From: Prolixibacteraceae bacterium
Lineage (GTDB): Bacteria; Bacteroidota; Bacteroidia; Bacteroidales; Prolixibacteraceae
Assembly: GCA_007116765.1 (NCBI GenBank)
Contig: SKHV01000316.1
Location: 1-7,588, forward strand
DNA length: 7,588 bases
Direction of reading: 5' to 3'
A model generated the notes under the pieces. The model searched no databases and was not told the origin of the DNA. It saw only the letters and a list, made by a program, of their open reading frames with translations. This document shows, piece after piece, positions 1 through 6,164 of this stretch. The position numbers were made by a program, and so were the translations under genes. Position 1 is the stretch's first letter, and every line of letters begins with the position of its first letter.

Positions 1-643
1 ATCGGCTTGTATTATCCGATGTAACTTCGGTATGCACGACTTTCCGTGTGCTAAGGCTCGAAGTATCTTGAAGCACAGCAATAAGTTCACCCAACTGTTC
101 AATGTGTAGATCTGCCTTTGAATTTTTAATATAAGCATCAACGCTTTTCACCGAGGGGCTGTTAATCCTTACAAACGATTTGTCGTTCATCTTCAATGCA
201 ATGAATTCATTTTCATTATCGCTGTCGATGTAGATTTCTCCTGCTTCGGCAAAAAACCAAATAGAATCGCTAGCGAGTGCTCTCATATGCAAGCGTGAAT
301 TTTTTACGGTTACGGTTTTCAAATTTGAGCTGTAAATGTACCTGCCCCAATGCCCATCGTGGTTTGGCCAGCTAAGCTCCAGCGTGTCGCCTTTTAACTC
401 GAACACAGGCATCTCGGCAACTGAGTTGAATAACACCGCAGAGTCGCTGCCGGATTGCAGAACATCAACATATGCGCTATTAGCAAGTACCAAGTGCCTA
501 TGCGGTGGAAGTGCTATGGACACTCTTTCATGATGTGCACTTTGTTGTTCTTTATCGAACTGAAAAAGCATAGAAAGCATAAAAAGCACTACCAAGCATA
601 AAAAGCCGATCAATATTATTTTACTTGTCTTCATGGTTTTCAT
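1..643 (-). CDS. Membrane-anchored beta-repeat protein, GIN/DUF2807-like (partial, C-terminus off the window)
   Basis: I translated this frame by hand: it stays open for 214 codons from an ATG at 643 to the window edge, so the C-terminus is missing. Residues about 8 to 28 are a hydrophobic segment (IILIGFLCLVVLFMLSMLF) with lysines before it, a signal anchor or uncleaved signal; no lipobox is evident. From about residue 50 there are short alternating strands of the kind 'LVLANSAYVDVLQ', 'GDTLELSW', 'LKTVTVKNSRLHM' and 'SIWFFAEAGEIYID'. This pattern resembles the GIN/DUF2807 beta-helix domain, but the match is by eye. The start overlaps the end of the GntR gene by 23 nt in another frame. A second in-frame ATG at 634 would shorten the overlap to 14 nt. 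The position implies it is the fourth gene of the exporter operon. Its function is unknown; an envelope partner of the ABC exporter is a guess. Confidence 0.6.
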   Translation of the reverse strand, partial: MKTMKTSKIILIGFLCLVVLFMLSMLFQFDKEQQSAHHERVSIALPPHRHLVLANSAYVDVLQSGSDSAVLFNSVAEMPVFELKGDTLELSWPNHDGHWGRYIYSSNLKTVTVKNSRLHMRALASDSIWFFAEAGEIYIDSDNENEFIALKMNDKSFVRINSPSVKSVDAYIKNSKADLHIEQLGELIAVLQDTSSLSTRKVVHTEVTSDNTSR

Positions 644-995
644 TTAATTGGTCCAACAATGGTTTAAGTTCTTCTTTTGACAAATTCAGCAATTTGACCT
701 GACGCATGAACTCGGGTAAGTGTACATTGAAAAATTCTTCTTTTCGCATTTTGATGATTTGTTGCGGCGCGCTTTCGGTAACAAAAAAGCCAATTCCACG
801 CTGATTGTTGATGATGTTTTCGCGTTGTAGTTCCATGTAAGTTCGCATTATGGTGTTTTGGTTTACTCCTACGGCGGAAGCTTGTTCGCGCACCGAAGGT
901 ATTTTACTTCCTACCGGGAATTCTCCCGAAATGATTTTGTCGCATATACTGTCGGCAATTTGCTGGAAAATGCCTTTCGTATCTTTAAATTCCAT
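621..995 (-). CDS. GntR-family transcriptional regulator, YtrA subfamily
   Basis: A 124-residue DNA-binding repressor. Residues 8 to 75 form the GntR winged helix-turn-helix: 'IFQQIADSICDKIISGEFPVG' leads into the recognition region 'SVREQASAVGVNQNTIMRTYMEL' (about 34 to 56), and the wing is 'RGIGFFV' (66 to 72). Only about 50 residues follow, mostly helical, which is too short for the FadR or HutC ligand-binding domains and typical of the YtrA subfamily. YtrA-type proteins usually repress the ABC transporter operon that encodes them, and this gene sits directly behind an ATPase and a permease. Its ATG shares one base with the permease stop (TAATG), implying translational coupling. The likely target is the dyad at 2632..2655. 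The inducing signal cannot be read from sequence; in Bacillus YtrA responds to cell-wall-targeting antibiotics, but carrying that over would be speculation. Confidence 0.93.
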   Translation of the reverse strand: MEFKDTKGIFQQIADSICDKIISGEFPVGSKIPSVREQASAVGVNQNTIMRTYMELQRENIINNQRGIGFFVTESAPQQIIKMRKEEFFNVHLPEFMRQVKLLNLSKEELKPLLDQLNENHEDK

Positions 996-1804
996 TACAC
1001 AGCCTCCTTTTCTTTAAGTTTAAAGTAAGTATAGCTCAGGGCAATGAGACCAATAAACGCAATCACTGTCGTGCCTAGATGATAACCTTGTAGTGCAGTA
1101 ACTTTATTTTCCAATACAGTTAACCATGATTTTTCCAGTTTCAGTTTTTCCAATAACAGGTAAAAGTAACCTATGCCTGTGAGTAAAAACAAACCTACAA
1201 ATACAATCATTTTTATCAGCGGTAATTTGCGGAAAGTAGCAGAACCGGCCAAAGCCAAAACAAATGCCAAAACCGATAGCATGAACAACATGCCAAACAA
1301 ACCCGGTTCTAAATTGCTGTTTAATTGATTAAATGAAACCGTTTCGTAAGGAAAGGTGGTTATGCCGTTGACTGTTGCATGTTTTGTAACAAAAGCGAAC
1401 GAATTGCGTATGCCAACGGCCATGCTGCTGGCCACATAAAATAAGGCAGGGTATAAGACTATAAAAGCAACAATTTTTTCAATGAACTCGTACAATAAGC
1501 GTTCAAAAGCCGAAACTGGTATCATAAGTTCAGTAAGGGTTCGTTCTTTTGATCGAAAAGCAGAAAATGCAAAGCCCGAATACAGTAAGCCTGCAATATA
1601 GAAGCCCAGCAAAAACAGAACAATCCAGCCTTCATTGTTCCAGTTTGAATGAACGCCCCTCATCATCAGTAAGCTAAAAGCAAGAACTGCAAACCAAATG
1701 GCACCCCAAAACAATAATGTTTGACGGTAGTTTGAAATGAACGAACAACTTGCATATTTGCCAAAACGGTTAATATTAAATATCTGATTTGTTTTCATTT
1801 TCAT
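995..1804 (-). CDS. ABC-2 type transporter permease subunit
   Basis: A 269-residue integral membrane protein with six predicted helices at about residues 29-48, 60-80, 110-131, 168-188, 197-218 and 243-262. A basic N-terminus and a basic/acidic C-terminal tail (KLKEKEAV) are both likely cytoplasmic. The segment after helix 2, 'SKERTLTELMIPVSAFERLLYEF', resembles the amphipathic coupling region seen in many Bacteroidota ABC-2 permeases (an ELxxPxSxxEKL-like stretch). The loop between helices 3 and 4 is about 35 residues. It starts 2 nt after the ATPase stop and ends 1 nt into the GntR gene, so it almost certainly forms an exporter with the ATPase. The assignment rests on topology and context; the substrate is unknown. 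Confidence 0.82.
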   Translation of the reverse strand: MKMKTNQIFNINRFGKYASCSFISNYRQTLLFWGAIWFAVLAFSLLMMRGVHSNWNNEGWIVLFLLGFYIAGLLYSGFAFSAFRSKERTLTELMIPVSAFERLLYEFIEKIVAFIVLYPALFYVASSMAVGIRNSFAFVTKHATVNGITTFPYETVSFNQLNSNLEPGLFGMLFMLSVLAFVLALAGSATFRKLPLIKMIVFVGLFLLTGIGYFYLLLEKLKLEKSWLTVLENKVTALQGYHLGTTVIAFIGLIALSYTYFKLKEKEAV

Positions 1805-1806
1805 TT

Positions 1807-2619
1807 TTATTTTAAGGTTAAGCCTTTTGTTACTGCATTGAATAACAGCTCTATGTCAACATCCGTGTTGCCCGAATCGCTTTCCTTCATAACTTTAAAG
1901 CCACCGGGAGCTATTTCGGAATACAGCACTTCGCCTTCGGTTAGCTGGTTTACGGTTGTAAAAGAATATTTTCCGGCTATGTCCCAAACCGTGCTGTGCA
2001 TTTTGATTTTTCCTTTGTCGATAATTAAAAGTGTATCGATAAGGTTTTCAATGTCTTTCACCTGGTGGGTCGAAATAAGTACCAACTGGTCTTCGCTGAG
2101 CGAGCCGGCCACTACCTTACGGAAAATAGCCTTCGATGGAATGTCCAGGCCATTGGTAGGTTCGTCGAGCACCAGCAATTTGCAATTGGTCGATAATGCG
2201 AAGGCAACAAGGAATTTTTTGCGCTGCCCGTACGACATTTTTGACAGCCTGCTTTTGGGGTTCAGCTCAAAGTCAATCATAATTTGATGCAGCTTTTCGA
2301 GGTCGAAGAGGGGATAAAACTGCGCGTGTGCTTTAACAAATTCGCTGATTCTTACTCCCGGCAGTTCATATTCTTCCGGTACGAAGTAAACCTGTTCTAA
2401 AAAATGTGGGTTGCGGTCAAAGGGTGTTTCGCCCAGGACCCTGATGGTATTTTCGGGTGCAGTCAGTAATCCGGTGAGCAACTTGAGCAAGGTCGATTTT
2501 CCGGCCCCGTTTTTGCCCAAAAGCCCCACAATGTTGCCTGCTTGCTCCGTATACGAAAGTCGGTTAAACAGCTTGGCCTGTTTTCCGTACTTAAAATTTA
2601 AGTTTGTGATTTCAATCAT
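1807..2619 (-). CDS. ABC transporter ATP-binding protein (YtrB-like exporter ATPase)
   Basis: A 270-residue nucleotide-binding subunit that powers the exporter encoded next to it. Walker A is GKNGAGKST (35-43), the signature is MSYGQ (128-132, in place of LSGGQ), Walker B is LLVLDEP (148-154), the D-loop is NGLD (156-159) and the switch histidine is H185 in STHQ. The position normally held by the Q-loop glutamine reads FVPEE (about 79-83), so glutamate probably replaces it, as in some other single-component exporter ATPases. Residues 216-270 are a C-terminal extension ending 'DVDIELLFNAVTKG', a tail I associate with Bacteroidota homologues. It is the first gene of the operon, with a promoter and operator just upstream, and the permease follows after 2 nt. 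The start is supported by the canonical 'MIEITNLNFKYG' opening. The transported substrate is unknown. Confidence 0.97.
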   Translation of the reverse strand: MIEITNLNFKYGKQAKLFNRLSYTEQAGNIVGLLGKNGAGKSTLLKLLTGLLTAPENTIRVLGETPFDRNPHFLEQVYFVPEEYELPGVRISEFVKAHAQFYPLFDLEKLHQIMIDFELNPKSRLSKMSYGQRKKFLVAFALSTNCKLLVLDEPTNGLDIPSKAIFRKVVAGSLSEDQLVLISTHQVKDIENLIDTLLIIDKGKIKMHSTVWDIAGKYSFTTVNQLTEGEVLYSEIAPGGFKVMKESDSGNTDVDIELLFNAVTKGLTLK

Positions 2620-2631
2620 GACTATTGATTT

Positions 2632-2655
2632 ACTGTTATAGTTTACTAGTACAGT
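2632..2655. promoter_or_regulatory. Palindromic operator candidate for the GntR regulator
   Basis: A 24-bp interrupted palindrome reading ACTGT, 2 nt, TAGT, 2 nt, ACTA, 2 nt, ACAGT; 9 of 12 base pairs are symmetric. It lies 12 bp upstream of the ATPase start codon and directly downstream of the predicted -7 element, so it should cover the transcription start. That is a classic repressor position, and the operon encodes a YtrA-type GntR protein. The dyad is seen in the sequence; binding by the local regulator is inferred. Confidence 0.62.
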
Positions 2656-2656
2656 G

Positions 2657-2686
2657 CAAATATATGTATTCTATTTACAAAAACAA
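2657..2686 (-). promoter_or_regulatory. Bacteroidota-type promoter of the ABC exporter operon
   Basis: On the minus strand there is a TTG (2686..2684), a 19-nt spacer and TATATTTG (2664..2657). This fits the Bacteroidota consensus of TTTG near -33 and TAnnTTTG near -7. Transcription would start about 5 to 7 nt further on, around 2650, inside the palindrome at 2632..2655. An alternative TTTTTG at 2683..2678 would give only a 13-nt spacer and is less likely. Confidence 0.62.
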
Positions 2687-2734
2687 TAGTTTTATAATAA
2701 AAATCACAGAAATTATTATTCAACAACTTCTTTT

Positions 2735-3141
2735 TCGGCGTTGAAACCCGCGCAAGTCGCTGCGAACAGGTACTGGCAGTTGCGCTTTGCTAATAAAATC
2801 CCGTTAGGGATTCAATGTGGGTAGTAAAATGAATGTACCCCGGGACCCTGCGTGCTGTAGGTACGTGATATGTGGCACTGGTTATATGCCAACGGATTTT
2901 GCACCTACGGCGCAATTTTTTAGGACGATGAATCCGATTTTCTACCCACATTTTATGCCTAAAGGCATAGTCGAATCATGTATTTTATAGATATTTACAC
3001 CTCGCAAGCAGCTGCGAACTTTTTACAAACCCCATTCAAAGGTAGGATTGAACCCCCTTATAGGGGGCAGGGGGTGTACCCGGCAACTTAGCAGCACAAC
3101 CCGACAGCGTTTCTAAAAATCTGTCGGCGTTTAAACCCGCG
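2735..3141. repeat. Composite intergenic repeat region without a gene
   Basis: The roughly 580 bp between the DUF3788 gene and the ABC operon hold no believable reading frame. The outer limits given here are two copies of TCGGCGTTnAAACCCGCG (2735..2752 and 3124..3141), identical at 17 of 18 positions. Directly after the first copy comes CGCAAGTCGCTGCGAAC (2751..2767), which recurs with two mismatches at 3003..3019. Between them lies a nested stem-loop element (listed separately). Further on are a C5/G5 hairpin at 3053..3067 followed by another G5 run (3070..3074), and a perfect 7-bp inverted repeat CCGACAG/CTGTCGG at 3101..3107 and 3121..3127. Repeats of this style occur in many copies in Bacteroidota genomes as far as I recall; copy number here cannot be judged from one window. 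Confidence 0.6.
2797..2968. repeat. Nested palindromic element, RNA-like fold (REP/MITE-like candidate)
   Basis: The element is symmetric in layout. It begins with a perfect hairpin AATCCC-GTTA-GGGATT (2797..2812) and ends with a perfect hairpin ATGCCT-AA-AGGCAT (2955..2968). Inside, 2814..2824 pairs perfectly with 2942..2952 (11 bp containing GTGGGTAG). Within that, 2852..2864 pairs with 2901..2913 at 12 of 13 positions, two of them G-U wobbles if the plus strand is the RNA. Innermost, TGGCA (2873..2877) pairs with TGCCA (2887..2891). No transposase and no coding potential are present. It could be a non-autonomous mobile repeat, a structured transcript or both; I could not assign it to a named family. 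Confidence 0.55.
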
Positions 3142-3198
3142 GCCAACCAACACCATGCCCCGTCCGGGAGTTCGGAAACTGATTTAAAATGGATGAAG

Positions 3199-3624
3199 TT
3201 AATTCTCCATTTTTATTTGTATCAATTTCTCGATGTTTTCATAATCGTTTCGGTTTTTCACGTCAACCTGTATTGATCGGCCTTCGGCATATTTTTTGGC
3301 ATTTAACAAATCATGCTTCATGGTGTCGGGCAGATTGCTTTGCATGATTGATTCGGTGGCTTTATCGCCAAAGATAAAAACGGCTTTAAAATACTCATTG
3401 CACGGAATAATGAACATTACGTTTCGTTTAAGTGAAAACATTTTCATAATCCATCCCGACTTTTGATTATAAAACTTCCATTCGGGTTTGAAACCACCGT
3501 ATTTGGTTTCAATAAAGGTTCCAATGTTGTTGAGCAAAGTTTGTGCTTCTGCCAAACTTTGGCTCAACATCATGTCATTGGGTTCAATTGCTTTATCAGT
3601 AAAAATACTTGCCGACATGGTCAT
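3199..3624 (-). CDS. DUF3788 domain-containing protein
   Basis: A 141-residue soluble protein with no signal peptide or membrane segment. The order 'EWKFYNQKSGWIMKMFSLKRNVMFIIPCNEYFKAVFIFGDKATE' (about 48-92), then 'LPDTMKHDLLNAKKYAEGRSIQVDV' and a final 'IEKLIQIKM' matches what I know of DUF3788, and the length is usual for that family. The fold probably resembles small YjbR/DUF1801-like alpha/beta proteins, but its function is not known. It lies 48 nt downstream of the GH94 gene on the same strand, and I see no clear promoter or terminator in that gap, so co-transcription is possible. A second ATG two codons in (3618) is an alternative start. A role in sugar metabolism should not be assumed. 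Confidence 0.85.
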   Translation of the reverse strand: MTMSASIFTDKAIEPNDMMLSQSLAEAQTLLNNIGTFIETKYGGFKPEWKFYNQKSGWIMKMFSLKRNVMFIIPCNEYFKAVFIFGDKATESIMQSNLPDTMKHDLLNAKKYAEGRSIQVDVKNRNDYENIEKLIQIKMEN

Positions 3625-3672
3625 GTGTTTTTAATTCCTGAATATCGGTATCGGGTAAAATGGGATTTCTAA

Positions 3673-6066
3673 TTACCCCATTATTACCACTATATCGTTT
3701 TGCTCTTTCATATCCAAAACGGGTATAAAGTTGCCTTGGGTTTCGATTCCGTTTACTGTCATTTTCATCACGCCTTTTTCAACACCATTTGGGTTTTTAA
3801 CTTCAATGTTGAACCATTTGCCACGGAAGCGGCGTTTCACTTTGAAGCCTTTCCAGTCGGCAGGTATGCAGGGTTCTATGCGCAGCCCGTCGTAATCGGG
3901 CTGTATGCCCAAAATGTAGGCCGAAGCCGAATAGTAACCCCAGGTGGCAGCTCCGGTAAGCCATGGCAGGCGCGATGCTCCAAACCTTGGACTGTAAGTA
4001 CTGTGCGTAAACTGGCAGTTTACATAAGGTTCAATTTGGCGTACGTCGGCTTTGGTGTTGTAGGCTGCAGGCATAAACGAGCGTAAATACTTGTAGGCTT
4101 GTGTGCCATTGCCCAGCATGGTTTCGGCCATAACTGCCCAACCTTGTGTGTGCGAGAATATGGAGGCATTCTCTTTCATTCCGGCATTAAACAAAGGGGC
4201 TTTCACAATACGGTGGTCGGCTTTGGCATACGGGGGTGCGCAAACCATTACGCCGCAATCGGTAGCCAGCCTTTCGCGAACAGCTTTCGCGGCAGCCTGT
4301 GCCTTCTCGGGCGATGCGTGGCCGCTAATTACCGACCACGTTTGCGGGTTAAGCCAGCAACTGCCCTCTTCGTTTTCTTTCGATCCAAATACGCTGCCGT
4401 CGAAGCGGAAAGCACGAACGTACCATTCACCGTCCCAACAATGTTTGTCTATATTGGCATCGAGGATTTCGAGGTGGCCTTTTGCCCAACTTATCTCGTT
4501 GGCATTGCCAAACATCCCGTTTATTTCGATATAGGTTTTCAAGGCGTAACGCAATTGCATGGCTACAAAAACCGTTTCGCCGTCGTGCCCCAGTTCGAGG
4601 CAGTCGTTCCAGTCGGCCAGTAAGCCACAGGGCAATCCGTGTGCACCGCTGCGTTCGAGGTTGAATTCAATGGCAAGGCGCAGGTGTCCCAGCACGGTGG
4701 CTTCGCCTTTGTCGGCATAGGGCAGTACTTTATTATAAAAGTCTATTTTTCCGGTTTCTTTTACGTAAGCCGGTATGGTATTGAACAGCCACATACAGTC
4801 GTCGGAGCGGTATTCTTTCTCGTCGGGTGTTTTTTCTTTACCCGGATTGTGGGCAAAAGGTTTCACCACGGGCATTGCACCCCCGGTTGAGGCTTGCCCG
4901 GTAAGCATCAGTTCAATGCGTTCGCCGGCCTGTTCGGGTATGGAGTGCAAAACGCCAAGCATGTCCTGCACCGTATCGCGGTAGCCCAGCCCGTCGCGTT
5001 CGCCGCTGTAAACAAGGCTTGCTGCCCTTGACCATGCAAAGGTCATCAGGCTGTTGAACGGGCTCCACATGTTGGTCATGCTGTTGAACTCTGCATCGGG
5101 GGTTTCAACCCACAAACCGTCGATTTTGGCATGCCAGCTTTTTACCAGTTCGGTAAAGGCCGTATCTATTTTTTCGATGGTATCGAACTCTGTCAGGGCG
5201 GCTTTGCCTTCTTTTTCGGCTTTACCAATGCCCATTATGGCGGCCAGATCCTGCGATTCGCCCGGTTCGAGTGTCACATCGATTTGCAGCACGCCGCAAC
5301 CGTTATCGCCATAGGCCAGCGAGTTGGTGCATTCACCTTTTTCAACCACCAGCGGGTTGTGGTAAGCGCGGTAAGGCCCCAGAAAAGCATCGCGGTCGGT
5401 ATCGAAACCGGTAATGTTTCCGCCAACCACGCCCAAAAAGGTGTGGCGGTTACCATCGTGGTTCTGAAAATCGCCGCTATCGTCGGGTAGCTGCACGTTT
5501 ATACCATGATCTATTATGTTATCGACCACGTTCATGCGCAAAATGTACTGGGTGTATTGCAGGTTGAAAAAATCCTGCATCTGGTGCCAGTTGTTCGAGT
5601 ATTCAACAAAAGTGTAAAGTCGCAAATTACGTTTTACCTTATCGGTATTGGTAATTTTCAGTTTCCATATCTCGAAAGCTTTGCCCAGTGGCACAAAATA
5701 GGTAGTTTCGGTTTTAATTTTGTCGTACTCCGATTCGATTACCGTGTAGGCCGAACCATGACGGCACACCGATTTGTATTCTTCGAGCGGCTTGCCCACT
5801 GGTTGCCATGCTGCCGACCAATAGTCTTTTGAGTCGCGGTCGTGCACATAGAAATACCTTCCGGGTTGATCCATGGGTATGGAATTAAACCTAAGGCGCA
5901 TGAAACGCCCCTGTGCTGCCGATTTGAAAAAGCTATACCCGCCGGCATTGTTGGTAATAATGGCTCCGTATTCTGTTGAGCCAAGGTAATTGCTCCACGA
6001 CTTTGGTGTGTCGGGGCGGTCAATCACATATTCACGTTTTTTGTCGTCGAAATGTCCGTATTGCAT
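3673..6066 (-). CDS. GH94 beta-glycoside phosphorylase (cellobiose/chitobiose phosphorylase-like)
   Basis: A 797-residue cytoplasmic inverting phosphorylase; GH94 enzymes cleave a beta-linked disaccharide or oligosaccharide with phosphate to give an alpha-sugar 1-phosphate. The length and the opening 'MQYGHFDDKKREYVIDRPDTP' are typical. Expected layout: N-terminal beta-sandwich (to about 280), helical linker, (alpha/alpha)6 barrel (about 320-720), C-terminal beta domain. Visible active-site parts are R363-D364 in GLGYRDTVQD, the ADWND motif with D488 as the probable proton donor, H639 in IFSHTQGW and T704 in WLTGAATW. These offsets agree with those I recall for Vibrio chitobiose phosphorylase (D492, H644, T709). 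Specificity is uncertain: the C-terminal 'NPNGVEKGV' region is chitobiose-phosphorylase-like, while 'WLNPQTW' (571-577) recalls the cellobiose-type WxxPQ. It follows GH130 after a 98-nt spacer, suggesting a shared pathway. No signal peptide is present. Confidence 0.95.
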   Translation of the reverse strand: MQYGHFDDKKREYVIDRPDTPKSWSNYLGSTEYGAIITNNAGGYSFFKSAAQGRFMRLRFNSIPMDQPGRYFYVHDRDSKDYWSAAWQPVGKPLEEYKSVCRHGSAYTVIESEYDKIKTETTYFVPLGKAFEIWKLKITNTDKVKRNLRLYTFVEYSNNWHQMQDFFNLQYTQYILRMNVVDNIIDHGINVQLPDDSGDFQNHDGNRHTFLGVVGGNITGFDTDRDAFLGPYRAYHNPLVVEKGECTNSLAYGDNGCGVLQIDVTLEPGESQDLAAIMGIGKAEKEGKAALTEFDTIEKIDTAFTELVKSWHAKIDGLWVETPDAEFNSMTNMWSPFNSLMTFAWSRAASLVYSGERDGLGYRDTVQDMLGVLHSIPEQAGERIELMLTGQASTGGAMPVVKPFAHNPGKEKTPDEKEYRSDDCMWLFNTIPAYVKETGKIDFYNKVLPYADKGEATVLGHLRLAIEFNLERSGAHGLPCGLLADWNDCLELGHDGETVFVAMQLRYALKTYIEINGMFGNANEISWAKGHLEILDANIDKHCWDGEWYVRAFRFDGSVFGSKENEEGSCWLNPQTWSVISGHASPEKAQAAAKAVRERLATDCGVMVCAPPYAKADHRIVKAPLFNAGMKENASIFSHTQGWAVMAETMLGNGTQAYKYLRSFMPAAYNTKADVRQIEPYVNCQFTHSTYSPRFGASRLPWLTGAATWGYYSASAYILGIQPDYDGLRIEPCIPADWKGFKVKRRFRGKWFNIEVKNPNGVEKGVMKMTVNGIETQGNFIPVLDMKEQNDIVVIMG

Positions 6067-6072
6067 ATTTTA

Positions 6073-6153
6073 GTCATTAGTCAGTAAGTCATACGAGTCA
6101 GTAAGTCAGTAGTCTATGCTAGAAGAAACGCTAATGACTTACTGACCAATGAC
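6073..6153. repeat. Long imperfect inverted repeat with internal direct repeat, between GH130 and GH94
   Basis: The arms 6073..6092 and 6134..6153 are complementary at 19 of 20 positions and enclose a 41-nt loop. The core AGTCAGTAAGTCA is found at 6079..6091 and again, unchanged, at 6096..6108, and its complement lies in the right arm. It fills most of the 98-nt gap between the two phosphorylase genes. There is no T-run after it, so it is not a standard intrinsic terminator; an mRNA stability or processing element, or simply a dispersed TCAGTAAG-type repeat, would fit. Confidence 0.75.
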
Positions 6154-6164
6154 CATTGACTTTA

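Noticed and set aside
336..533. Plus-strand 65-codon open frame
   Set aside because: It is antisense to the open minus-strand frame running from 643 to the window edge, which has a membrane segment and regular strand pattern.
1838..2641. Plus-strand open frames opposite the ABC ATPase
   Set aside because: The minus-strand frame has Walker A, signature, Walker B and H-loop; the opposite frames have no domain features.
3101..3127. CCGACAG/CTGTCGG inverted repeat as a terminator for the DUF3788 gene
   Set aside because: No T-run follows on the minus strand and the loop is 13 nt; it fits better as part of the repeat region.
2735..3141. CRISPR array
   Set aside because: Only two copies of each repeat, with unequal spacing and no unit of regular repeat and spacer length.
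3700..5832. Several long plus-strand open frames opposite the GH94 gene
   Set aside because: They lie antisense to a full-length gene with intact catalytic motifs, show no recognisable domains and have odd composition; they are shadows of its codon usage.
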